A stretch of 64,000 bases of DNA, from assembly GCA_037176725.1 (NCBI GenBank), contig JAZBRS010000023.1:25043001-25107000 (forward strand). The letters are read 5' to 3'. The position numbers and the translations under genes were made by a program. This DNA is from Posidonia oceanica (Eukaryota > Streptophyta > Magnoliopsida > Alismatales > Posidoniaceae). The notes under the pieces are model-generated. The model saw nothing but the letters and a program-made list of their open reading frames with translations. It was not told the origin of the DNA and ran no database searches. Shown one piece after another: positions 47,501 through 57,140 of the stretch (positions are counted from its first letter, which is position 1; each line of letters begins with the position of its first letter).

Positions 47501-48265
47501 TCGCATGGATAGCCTGCCATTTACTTTATGGTTTAGATGTTGTAGTGTCTCATAACACACCAGACATTCTTATTTTTTTCCGAACTATAGCAAGAAAGAA
47601 AGAAAATTGATATCTGTCAAAGAGGAATCAAATATAAAGTCAGTACCAGATTTCTTGAAAAAGGATAAAATTTGAAATTTCGTTTTGAAACTTTTGGAGT
47701 CTTAACAATGTCGTTTGGATTTTACGAAGGTCCGGGAATCTCTATCAGAAGTCTATTAACAAAAAGAGTGTAAAAGGAATTAAAGGTTGAGAGTTTTGTA
47801 TACGAGTACCTGAGAAAAAGAAGAGATATATTTACACATCAAGTTTCCTATTTTACCTTTGAGATTATGTGTTTATATATAGTAATTTCATGAACAAATG
47901 TTATATCAAGCCTTTTCTTAGTATTCCTCTTGTTTGTGCTCGCTCAGATACCAGTTTTTGTGAATGCTATTGGTGGGATTCTCGTTGGGCTAGTAACTGC
48001 TTATGCGGGAGGAGTTAAAAAGGCAAGTAATTTTCGAAAGCAAAGGAGATGAGTTCATTTTCCATTTATTTTATACCATGCTCTAACGTTCTCCTATTTG
48101 CAGGGTTTTGTCATTGTTTCTGCGTTACTTGTAACTGCATGGCTGCAATATATATTTGATGCAAAGCAGCCATCTCTTTATTGCCTTGCTGCTCTGCCTC
48201 TTGTCGTCCTGAGCACTACCATCTACCACAGATATCCTTACAGAGCCAAGGAGAAGAAAAACTAA
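41530..48265 (+). CDS. ROCK1: ER UDP-GlcNAc/UDP-GalNAc transporter, ROCK1-like, seven exons
   Basis: A nucleotide-sugar transporter that moves UDP-HexNAc into the ER lumen; Arabidopsis ROCK1 affects ER quality control and cytokinin oxidase levels. Exons: 41530-41681, 44400-44448, 44552-44778, 45376-45574, 45649-45792, 47948-48022, 48104-48265. Phases match at every junction and give 335 residues without stops (Arabidopsis protein about 325). Landmarks: LLLTLQYGAQPLI (residues 35-47), GLPAAIYALQNSLLQISYKN in exon 3, SGLASSLCQWAVQ closing exon 4, KKHTSYLMTLEMSIVGSLCL in exon 5, FVNAIGGILVGLVTAYAGG in exon 6. The C terminus KEKKN fits a KxKxx ER-retrieval signal. Intron 6 uses a GC donor (AAG|GCAAGT). 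The start was chosen as the in-frame ATG in GC-rich sequence; the first 30 residues are poorly conserved in the family, so it is the least certain part. Introns 1 and 5 are long (2.7 and 2.2 kb) and hold repeat debris. Confidence 0.93.
42249..42480. mobile_element. Possible MITE in intron 1
   Basis: GTGTTTGATAACGATT at the left and, reversed, GTGTTTGGTTAAGATT at the right suggest a terminal inverted repeat. No clear target duplication was found. Confidence 0.35.
43038..43095 (+). repeat. 30-bp direct duplication in intron 1
   Basis: TGCATTTTTTACTTTTTATG and the bases after it repeat at 43068, exactly 30 bp on; a recent local duplication. Confidence 0.85.
46200..46580 (+). mobile_element. LTR-like remnant in intron 5
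   Basis: TTTTATCTTGCTATT(A/T)AG(T)(C/T)GTAG repeats twice, followed by a TATA-like CCTATATAAGGGAACC (46371-46386). This is typical of plant retrotransposon LTRs. Ends and target duplication were not found. Confidence 0.4.
47157..47196. repeat. Perfect hairpin in intron 5
   Basis: 16-bp arms ATTACAATGGGAAGGA and TCCTTCCCATTGTAAT with an 8-nt loop; a third part-copy ACAATGGGAAGGAT follows directly. Confidence 0.9.
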
Positions 48266-48608
48266 CCAATGGACACCCATTTTTCTGTATGGGAGTGCTA
48301 ACTGATTGTTACTTGAATTCGACTAAGATGAAGCAATGAGTCGCTATAAAGCAGTCCTACTCAGAAGGAGAAAAATTTTAAATCATGGTTATTGTAGCAT
48401 AATTATATATCTTATATGCATGTGTATAGAATTTAGCTTTATGGCTCTAACGAGTGCCGAGAACTCTGGATATCTAAATTACGTTGAAGCAGCAGTAATG
48501 TCTTGTTTACCATTTGAAACTCATCGAGATTTCGGAACACATCAGTTTCATTCATTATTAAAAGGGTGTCACTTCCTATATCTACGTTTCCATGTTATCT
48601 GATGTTGA

Positions 48609-48649
48609 GGAACTGGTGGGTGGTTCGTCAGACTCCACCCACCAGTTCC
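48609..48649. repeat. GC-rich hairpin 3' of the transporter gene
   Basis: 15-bp perfect arms GGAACTGGTGGGTGG and CCACCCACCAGTTCC with an 11-nt loop, about 340 bp after the stop codon. No U-run follows and plant genes do not use such terminators. Confidence 0.9.
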
Positions 48650-48686
48650 CTTTATTTTTAGATAAAGTAGAGAAAGATGCATAATA

Positions 48687-48915
48687 GACGAATGCGAGAT
48701 ACCCTCGAAATCCAGTGTCCTTGTCGTGTGCATGGGCAATAAGAAGAGATCCATAACAGTGGGAAAATCCTAAGCACTTCGAACCGGAGAGATTCCATGG
48801 GAGCTCAATAGGGTACAAGGGCATGTGTTTCGAGTTGATTCCATTCGGAGCAGGGAGAAGGATCTGCCTTGGTCTCACATTGTGGTCGCGAGGCAAGCAG
48901 CAGTGGTAGGATACC
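48687..48915 (+). pseudogene. Cytochrome P450 C-terminal fragment, CYP71-like
   Basis: The plus strand encodes EIPSKSSVLV, then in a shifted frame AWAIRRDP, a TAA (48754-48756), [20 protein letters not shown] and [15 protein letters not shown]. The last string holds the heme-binding FxxGxRxCxG motif with its cysteine, and PERF is the expected upstream element. The K-helix and N-terminal 350 or so residues are missing. With a frameshift and a stop it cannot make an enzyme. It is either a relic of a neighbouring P450 gene or a piece carried in by a transposon. Confidence 0.8.
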
Positions 48916-48994
48916 ATCTCTGTTCTGCTTCTAATATCTGGTGGTACCGTAGTCTAATTCTCAATAAAATGTGCAATCAAATAATCTAAATTGG

Positions 48995-49034
48995 TGGACT
49001 TAAATTTGATTTGACCCAATGAAATTTAAGTCCA
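48995..49034. repeat. Perfect hairpin, 13-bp arms
   Basis: TGGACTTAAATTT and AAATTTAAGTCCA flank a 14-nt spacer. Confidence 0.9.
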
Positions 49035-49335
49035 TCTTTCCGACTATCTTATTAGGTGATTTTGGCCATTGGCATCAAACTAACGATCCCACGAGTCCTA
49101 TCAATCCAATGGTTGACAACAACTAAACAAGTGAGAAACTCATTTAAAAAAGAAAACAAAAATCACGTAACTAACTCTTAACAGAAAAGGTTCCCCACCT
49201 TTAAATAGGCCCGGGCAAGTGAGTATTAGATTATAGTTCAATTGATCTGTGCGATAAAGTGCAGAAAACCTAAGCAGAATCGGATTGTCTTCCTCTCCAT
49301 CTCTCCGTCCCCGTCCTTGGTCCATGTGGGAAGGC

Positions 49336-49500
49336 CTTCCTCTTGGTGTCCTATGTGAGATATCTTGACGCCTCACCCTCATCGACTACCTCTCCTTCCA
49401 CCTTGTTTGCAAATCGTGGTACCAATCCAAAACCCAGACCACCTCCATCTTCACCATCGACAACCGCACATTGTTCCCTGGCTTGTATCCCTTCATGTTG
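49336..49500 (+). pseudogene. F-box domain fragment
   Basis: The plus frame reads LPLGVLCEIS, a TGA, then RLTLIDYLSFHLVCKSWYQS and TIDNRTLFPGLYP. LP(x)6-8I and LVCKSW are hallmarks of the F-box that binds SKP1 in SCF ubiquitin ligases. No start is visible upstream and no downstream domain follows; near 49500 the text becomes a minus-strand retrotransposon piece. The stop and truncation mark it as a pseudogene fragment. Confidence is moderate because the match is short. Confidence 0.55.
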
Positions 49501-50194
49501 CATTTGGACGTTCGGTGTAGCTTGTGCCTCGCCATTCTGATGCCGAGGTACATGACCAAAATCCCTCATATAAGGGTTATTAGCAAAATTCGGAGGTGGG
49601 TAATTTCCTATGCTACCATTAAGGTTATTACTCTGAGGACCTATGTTGTGTGTAGGATTGTTGTATCTTTGAAAACCGTATTGACAGTTTGGACCATTTG
49701 GTCCTGCATACTGGGGACCTTGTCCTATATTCTGCTAGTTTGTCGCATGCGGACTACCCATATTCCAATGGGCTAGATGTGACGGGCCTGGTTCGCCGAA
49801 TCCTTAACCGTTCGATGAAGCTTGACTACCTCCCAAATGCACGGATCCTGACCCACTTAGGTCTTGTGTTAATCCATGGGTCTTTGCCCCTGTCCGATCC
49901 TTTTATTGCTGCCAATATGGCACCCAATGCCACTTCTATTCCAACAATCGAAGCTTTAATAGCTTCAGTCACTTGAATGTTTTCTTCTCATAGCGAATAG
50001 GCTAAGCTAGCATTAAACTGTGTTAAGCTCTCTATAAACCCATCCTTTATTTCAACCTTCATATTCTTAAGGCGACCTAACATCTCCTCAAGCACGATTG
50101 TTTGATTTGATCTAACATGATCAGCCAGATCTTTAAGAGTATCATATCCATATCATGAAGGGTTTGGATCGGGATTGTCAGACCCATTAGTCAT
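49500..50194 (-). pseudogene. Gag-like ORF of a Ty3-type retrotransposon, broken
   Basis: An ATG at 50194 (minus) begins MTNGSDNPDPNPS, with TGA stops soon after and again near 49990. Between them is a helical stretch (HVRSNQTIVLEEMLGRLKNM). Further on, a Gln/Asn/Pro-rich part reads GPNGPNCQYGFQRYNNP and NFANNPYMRDFGHVPRHQNG, the low-complexity style seen in plant gag proteins. It starts 10 bases after a primer-binding-like site and an LTR, which supports gag over a host gene. The product is truncated near 49500. Confidence 0.5.
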
Positions 50195-50203
50195 ACTAAC
50201 TAA

Positions 50204-50224
50204 CCGATCCCACCGAGTGTGCCA
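50204..50224 (-). other. Primer-binding-site-like motif
   Basis: The minus strand reads TGGCACACTCGGTGGGATCG just past the LTR end, in the style of the TGGCACGCCCGGTGGGAC site of plant Ty3 elements. The tRNA was not identified. Confidence 0.5.
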
Positions 50225-50228
50225 AAAA

Positions 50229-50958
50229 TGTGTTTCCTCCCGAAACTTGTGGGTGCCTTCAGCAGACAAACCTCACAAGATCACTAGAAACATAAGTGAT
50301 TAGTAAAGGGTCCAACGTTGTCGGTCAATAACAAGCTTCAAATAGAGGAAGCTACTCGGGTTCTAAATCTTTAGGGTAAACCGTAAGTATCAAACATTGC
50401 TAACGAGATAGAATTAATGACTTACTGGGTGAAGCACCGTACTATTTAATAGCACAATTGACACTTCAGGTTAGCTATGTGATGATGAATGTAACCTTCA
50501 GTTAGTATTTCCACCAAAGGTCATTGAGATGATTTCCTGAGGATTGCTGATAACAAGACTTTATTCTAAAAACTATACTACAAATAATTAATGCTACTGC
50601 TACGGTGAAACTAAAACAAGCTACGTTTAAACACTAGAAAAAGTAAAGCTTACAGAATGGTTTTTCAGATTCTCTCTCCATGGTTGATTTAGTTCCTTTT
50701 ATAGTTTCACTGGTTGAAGTATTGTGGAAACGTGACCATGATCCCATTTATAGTTATGGTTCCCATCATGGTCTAAAATTCTCATATTCATGAAAATTAC
50801 TGGTTGGTAACCGCTCTTGTCGTTTCATAATTCCGAAACTGGTGGAGATGGTAACTGCTCAGTCCTTTTGATTTTAACATTTCATCGATTCCCTATTTTA
50901 GTTTGGCTAAACGTTCACTTCATCGTTGAACTTCAACCCATTTTATTTGACATCAACA
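50229..50958 (-). mobile_element. 5' LTR of a truncated Ty3-like element
   Basis: On the minus strand it would start TGTTGATGTC at 50958 and end GGAAACA(CA) near 50229. A TATA box CTATAAAAGG lies at 50704-50695. Only one LTR is present, so the outer limit rests on the TG start and is inferred; the left limit is fixed by the motif at 50204-50224. Confidence 0.5.
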
Positions 50959-51753
50959 CTAGTGTAGTCACAATTCTAACTACTTGATAACTTCTCTATT
51001 TCAGGATGAAAAAACTCCACCCATTAATTGGAAAAAGTAACCAATATCGTCACAATGTCTACTTTGTCAAATTAGTTTTTTCTTCTAGGCAAAATTTCTT
51101 GATTGTATTGTTCGATTGCAAATAGAATGTCCCCTCTCCATCATGTAATATTCCTCGCCCAACAAGTTTTAGAGCACAATCAACATTAAACCTCAACTGG
51201 AAAACCAAATGATAGTCTTGCACATGATCCTAAGTATTAATTATACACATCATACATCTCCACGAGTTTAGCAGATTTTTTGCTCCCAATATATATCTAT
51301 ATATATAGTTAAAATCAGGAGAGGCCCGCCCTTACTTTTGATGGTTAGGCCCTTCATCTTGTCCATCCATCATGGACACCATTCTAGGATCGTAGCCATC
51401 CACTAAAATTGGAAACAAACACAAATCTACTAATTAGAAAATCAGTTATAGAAACCACATGATAATTTCGATGGGTCCAATATTTTTGAAAAACAAAATG
51501 AGCATTTCCCGCATTTATTCCCGTTTCCTCGATAGAAGGGAAAACTACCATCTAAAACCCTATTCTCCCAAAACGAATCGGTTCTCAAACCTGCACTCCA
51601 GTTTTTTCGACGTCGCCGCCTTCCACTGGAAAATCTCCCGTCACCGAGGACTGCATTTTCGCAATCGAACGAGAGGTGGTTGAAGGCAAACTATACGATT
51701 TCAAGTGATTTAAAGATCGTGTGCCAGGGATCTATTAAGATACAAGAGGAGAA
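50959..51753. other. Spacer and probable 5' region of the downstream gene
   Basis: No gene is seen. From about 51540 the base composition becomes gene-like and the stretch before 51754 may be 5' UTR of the broken gene that starts there. Confidence 0.4.
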
Positions 51754-52090
51754 ATGGATCGTTGTCGACTACGTCTGCATTCATCTGTCGGGTAAGAATC
51801 ATGGTTAGACTCCTAATAAAAACCAAAACGGAAACCGTGTTTTAGTTTCCGTTTTAAATGTATAAATGATTTGATGAGAACGAAATATATTGGACGAACA
51901 AGGCCTATTTTTGCTATCGATTTTTCCACTGTATATTTGATTCCCTCACGACGAAAAAGCCCTAATATATATGCTGTTTTCTTTGTAACCATCATAATGT
52001 CTTATGATTTCTATAGAAAAGTTTTTTTTTATTTAGGTACACTTTGATTCAGTCTACAAGTTTATTTGTAACAATGAGAGAATGACTTAT

Positions 52091-52234
52091 ATCATTTTTA
52101 TAGTTTCTGTAATATGAAATTTCGTTTAGTAACAGTAATGATGAAACGAAAGAGATTGGAGAAATTCAATCTCTTTCGTTTCATCGTTACTGTAACTTAA
52201 TGAAATTTTGTGTTACAGAAACTATATAAATGAT
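52091..52234. repeat. Foldback with 68-nt arms in intron 1 of the broken gene
   Basis: Left arm 52091-52158 and right arm 52167-52234 are about 85-90% complementary, with an 8-nt loop GAGAAATT. The 17 bp next to the loop (GATGAAACGAAAGAGATTG, less its outer end) pair perfectly. No TA or other target duplication is evident. It could be a small foldback MITE or a hairpin RNA source. Confidence 0.88.
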
Positions 52235-53133
52235 CTACTACAATCTGTTGAAAACTACAAAAATTCTATCCTACAGTTATAATAATGTAAATCTTCATTA
52301 ACTTAATAGGAAGTCAGAAATGCCAACATTTAGCATGGGACTATCACAGATGTCACCCGACAAGGATAAGGATATAAGTCCAGCCAAAAACATAAGAAGT
52401 CAGTCGAGAAAAGGCAAGGAACCAATCGACTCTGCTGGCTTACCTGAAGGATTAGACCAAGAAACTGAGATTGTCGACGAAGATGTAAATGACGACCGAG
52501 AAGAGAGAACAAAAAGTAAGGTTACCTGATATTAAGTAACTCATCCATAGTTTATAAAAAATTTTGTTGATTTTTACTGATGTGTTCTTATTTTATGTCT
52601 TTTAAGATCAACATAGATGTGTGTCATATGCAATGATAAGGATCCTAAAAGTCCATAAAATGAGCGATGGTTGATGAGCACATCATTCTTATATGTTTTA
52701 TGCTCCATATTTATCTCTTTTGTTCATAAATAATATTACTCGAGGTATTTTGTGCAATTTGTGTAGGAACTTTGGACCTGAAGAGAAAAGAGAAAAAGAA
52801 GGAAGAAAAATGATAAAAGACAAAAAGAAATGTAAATCCAAGGATACAAGAAATGTAAATCCGTGCAAGATATCAAATACACTTTTTCCACGTGTGTGAA
52901 TACGAGGAGGAAGATAAGACAACAGAATTAACCAAGTTGGAGACAAATCAGGGCCAGCTGGTGCCTCCCAGGCGCCCAAGTGCACAACTGGCGCCTCCCA
53001 GGCGCCCGTAGAATATATTGTTGACTCAGTCTTTGGCGGTCACAAAGATTACTTGGAAATATCTTGTAATTGAAATTAAGTTTCATGATTTGTAGCCGGA
53101 TTTGTCTCTGTGATAGCCAAGGCCTTGTAAGCC

Positions 53134-53143
53134 TATAAAAGGG
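53134..53143 (+). promoter_or_regulatory. TATA box of the Athila-like LTR
   Basis: CTATAAAAGG in AAGCCTATAAAAGGGATCC; the same box is kept in the other copy (minus strand, near 13994-14003), which supports a real LTR promoter. Confidence 0.65.
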
Positions 53144-54142
53144 ATCCATTGTGTAAACCCTAGGAGGCTTCATCTTCCACATTAGGCTCAGACTTTCTTT
53201 TTCCATTGTTTTAGAGTTCTTCAAGCTTATTTTCTGTAATTAAGGTATTTTATTAATACAAGTTCATTTCTTTATCTTAATTATGTCTTGCTCTTCTCTT
53301 TCCATTTCTTTTATTTTGATGTTTTCCAATATCATGCTTGACTAAGTTTCTAGATCTAGGGTTTAGATGAAGTTTGTGTAATTTCATATGTTGTGATTAA
53401 GTTCCTCTTTGTCTTCTCATGCTTAAATGCTATGATTATGTAGACTGGATGTATATTACATAGATCGTTCATTATTCGATAAACTTTGATAGATTAATAT
53501 CGATAATATCTTTTTAATCTATGCTTAGGGAAGAATAACTTAGAGGTTGTGTATATAATCTCAGATTTATCATATATCATTTGATTTAGTTTGATTTGTG
53601 TGATTTTATCTTAGAACTTGATAATCTATGGTGCATTGCATATAGATTATGCTTGTTAGGATAAGAACCATTGAGTTAAACTATTTAGATCATGAAGAGA
53701 GATAGAGAGTGGATTTAATCATGCATATTGTATTTTATATAAATGGATTCGAAACCCTAGGTTTTAATTAATTTGATTATATCTTCTAGTTTTAGTTCTT
53801 AATCATCATCACTCTCAACCTCCTTTCAATAACTAAAAATTAATCCGGATCGATCCCATAGAGAATAAAGTCTCGGCCCTACCCGTGAATTGGCCCGGCC
53901 CACGGAAATTGTGGGCCGGCCTGGGCCAGGCCGGGCCCAGCAACTGGGCCCGACTGGGCCCGCTGAGTGGGCCCAGCAGCCCGCGGGAATGCGGGTCGGG
54001 CCGGCCCGTAAAAAATAAAAAATAAAAAACCAACTGTTGGCAACAGCTGAAATTTCAGCCGTTGCCAACAGTTGAAATTTTTCAGCTGTTGCAAACGGCT
54101 AAATGACTATTTTTTTTTCTCCTTTTCTCTTCTCTTTATTTT

Positions 54143-54155
54143 CCTATAAATACCC
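54143..54155 (+). promoter_or_regulatory. Probable TATA box of the hAT transposase
   Basis: CCTATAAATACCC lies about 390 bases before the transposase ATG and is followed by a CT-rich leader (CTCTTCTCTTCTCTCTAC). Confidence 0.55.
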
Positions 54156-54532
54156 TATCATACCTTTATATTTTTCACACAACTCACTCTTCTCTTCTCT
54201 CTACAACACTCTCATAATCCTCCTACTTCTACTTTCGCTCTCATAATTCCCCAAGGTGGCAATTCTCCCACACTCCGGTATCCGGTCTCCCGTCTGCTGA
54301 TCTGCTCAAATTTTCTCTAGCTCTGCTACTATTCCCTTGAAGGCTGAAGCTACAAAAATTCTTTACTTCTAATCCCTCTAATTTCTCTACTTCTACTCCC
54401 TTCATTTTTGGGTTTTGGGACTTTTGGGATAAGGGTTTCATAATCATAATTAGTTATTACATATGTTTTTTTCTACTGTTCAATTATCTAGTCATAATTT
54501 TCATTTGTTTTTTCATACTTTAGATTTTTATA

Positions 54533-56550
54533 ATGGAAAACATAGGAAGCCATGATTATATCCCAACCTAGGAATCAGACCAGCCCCAACATCAAGATAC
54601 CCCTACACAATCCACTGGTACTAAAAAACCTAGGAAACAGAATTCATGGGTTTGGGAACATGTAACATTAGACCCTGCAGATGAAAATAGATGTTTTTGT
54701 AATTATTGTGGTCTAGGATACACTTGTCCTAGGGGTGGGGGTGTAGGTCACATTGCTAGGCATTTACAAAAATTTTTAGCTAAATATAATAAAGAAGAAA
54801 ACACAGACTTAAGACAATCAAAATTACAATTAGGTTCTAGTGGTTTAGCTAATTGGAAATATAATGCAGAAGGAGCAAAAGAACGTATTACAAAATATAT
54901 AGTACAAGATGAACAACCTTTTTCTTTATCAGAAAATAAAAAATTTCAATCTTGTGTACAAGATTGTCTTAATCCATAATTTCAAGGTCATTCTAGAAAC
55001 ACTACAAAAAATATAATTTATAAAACATTTAAAAAAGATAAACAAGATTTAATGAGAATATTTTTTAGTTTATTATGTATAGTATCATTAACTTGTGATG
55101 TTTGGACAGACCCTAATAATTATCCATATCTATGTTTAACTGCACATTGGATAGACATAGAGTGGACCTTACAAAAAAGATTAATAGCTTTTAGAACTTT
55201 TGATTATCCACATACTGGTAAGGTTATAGCTAATATGTTAGAAGAAATAACTAAAGAATTTCACTTATATTTTAAAATTAATACAATATCTTTTGATAAT
55301 GCTTCTAATAATAATGTTGCCATAGATTTATTAAAAAGAAATTTAAAACTAATATTAAATGGTGAAATCTTTCATTGTAGGTGTTGTTGTCACATAATAA
55401 ACTTAATTGTACAAGATGGTATAGATTGCATTAGACCTTATATAGAAAATATAAGATCAGCTATTTTATTTATTCAAACATCAGCTAAAAGATATCAAGA
55501 ATTTAGGTATTTATGTTCAGAAAATGGTATAAGACCTAAAAAATTTAAATTAGATGTTCAATATAGATGGAACTCAACTTATGATATGTTAAGTTCAAGT
55601 TTACCTTATAACCACATAATTACAGCATTTTATAATGCAAAATCTAATTATATGTTAAATGATGAAGATTGGCAAAATGCTCAAATAATTCATAACTTTT
55701 TAGAATCTTTTTATAATGCTACTAAACAATTATCTGGTCAATATTATCCTACTGGTAATCTAGTTTTAATTAATTTATGTAATATTACAAATATTTTTCA
55801 GCAATATAGAGAAGTACCATGTTTTGTAAATATTATTCAAGTAATGCAACACAAATATAATAGTTATTGGAATGATCCTCTAATGTGGGCCTGTTTAGCA
55901 ATAATTATGGATCCTAGGCATAGATTAGTTAATTGTATGGTACTTATAAATGATATTTTTAATAACATGATGAAAGTGACTTACTAGAAGAATTTAATAA
56001 TAAAATTAAGACTACTTTATATACATTATTTGAAGAATATGTTAAAATATGTGGTAAAGGTAGTTCTAGTGCACCTAGATCTAGTAATGTAGGATCACAT
56101 ACTAGTAGTAGCACTAGTAGTTCATTTTGGAGTAGATTAAATAAGAAAAATGAAAAATATGTAAAATCATCAACAAATAATGAATTAGAAAATTATTTAG
56201 AATGTGAATTTGCATTTAGTGAATCAGAAATGGATAACTTAGATATATTAAAATGGTGGTCTAATACTGCAATTAGGTTTCCTATAGTTTGTAGAATGGC
56301 TAAAGATTTACTAACGATTCTGGCGTCTATTGTGGCGTCGAAGTCTACATCTTTTACAGGAAAAAGAGTTTTAAGTGATAGAAGATGTAGATTATCAGAA
56401 AAGTCTGTAGAAGCCTCCGTGTGTCTGAAGGACTGGTACGATGCGGTTGATCATCTCCAAGGACTCAACTTAAAAAGTGATACTGAAGATGACGAGACAG
56501 CATCAACTTCAACGGGCACGGGGACCGAAACGGGCTCCACACATGATTAA
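54533..56550 (+). pseudogene. hAT transposase, nearly full length but broken
   Basis: From the ATG at 54533 the reading meets a TAG near 54569, then a BED-type zinc finger: SWVWEHV, CFCNYCG, GHIARHL (about 54640-54760). A TAA at 54977-54979 follows. The central transposase region (55052-55985) reads LTCDVWTDPNNYPYLCLTAH, FDNASNNNVAIDLLKRNL, FHCRCCCHIINLIVQDGI and RWNSTYDML, as in Ac/RICESLEEPER-type hAT proteins; DVWTD holds a conserved Asp. A frameshift near 55978 leads to the dimerisation region ELENYL, LDILKWWSN, FPIVCRMAKDLLTI and RVLSDRRCRLSEKSVEA, ending at 56550 in an acidic Thr/Ser tail. Two stops and one frameshift make it inactive. Confidence 0.87.
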
Positions 56551-57140
56551 ATATTTAAAATGTAATTTTAAGATGTAATTTTTTAAATATTTATGTAAAA
56601 ATTGTAAAATTTTAAATATCTTATGTAATTTTTAATTTTTTAATGTATATTAGATATCAATATTTAATAAAAAAAAGTTAATTTTTTTTTAAAAAAAATG
56701 GACCGAATGGACCGGACCGGCCCGGCCCGGCCCGGCCCGGTCCAACCATGGGCCGTGGGCTGTGCCGGGCCAGCCCTGTAGTAGTCTGGGCCCAGCCCGG
56801 CTACTGTAGCAGCCCGGCCCGGCCCGGACCAAGCCCGGCCGGGCCTACGAAAAAAACGGGTCTGGCAGCCTGGCCCGGCCCAGTTTACATGTTTAACCGT
56901 GCACTTGCGGTTAATTAAAATTCACATCAATGGTGTTGTTCAAAAGATCAAGAATACTGTGTTTAGTCATTTTTGGGACATGCCATTGTGCAAGATCGTA
57001 AATTCAGATCTTGATGTCCTGATCTCCAAGTATTTGGGAGAAAACGACTTCATGTTGGGTGGTGAAAAGTGCAAATTTAGTGTGGACGACATTCTTGAGA
57101 TTCTACAAATACCCAATGGAGAGAAGGAGTTGGTGGAGGT

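Larger units (their letters stand above)
53880..56890 (+). mobile_element. hAT transposon, about 3 kb, inactive
   Basis: Both ends are dense in GGCCCGGCCC/GGGCCGGGCC motifs (53890-54010 and 56700-56885), the subterminal style of one plant hAT group. The limits come from comparing the host LTR with its empty copy at 13187-14456: homology stops near 53880 and resumes at about 56897 with CCGTGCACTTG. Exact termini and an 8-bp target duplication could not be fixed; TACCCGTG and TAACCGTG near the two ends are a weak candidate pair. GCAACAGCTGAAATTT-type repeats near 54031-54110, with a 14-bp inverted pair (54031-54044, 54061-54074), may be transposase binding sites. Confidence 0.72.
52672..56929 (+). 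mobile_element. Athila-like solo LTR with a hAT transposon inside
   Basis: It starts TGATGAGCACATCATTC and ends AAATTCACATCA. The exact target duplication ATGGT lies at 52667-52671 and 56930-56934, within an exon. It matches the LTR at 13187-14456 on the opposite strand over its whole length apart from the hAT insertion, leaving about 1.25 kb. A TATA box CTATAAAAGG is at about 53134-53143. The GC doublet GGTGCCTCCCAGGCGCCC / TGGCGCCTCCCAGGCGCCC is at 52960-53007. Confidence 0.85.

Noticed and set aside
49140..49382. Minus-strand frame of 80 residues
   Set aside because: It is antisense to the F-box fragment and has no features of its own.
54031..54110. Hairpin considered as a miRNA precursor
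   Set aside because: Better explained as subterminal inverted repeats of the hAT element; arms are only 14 bp.
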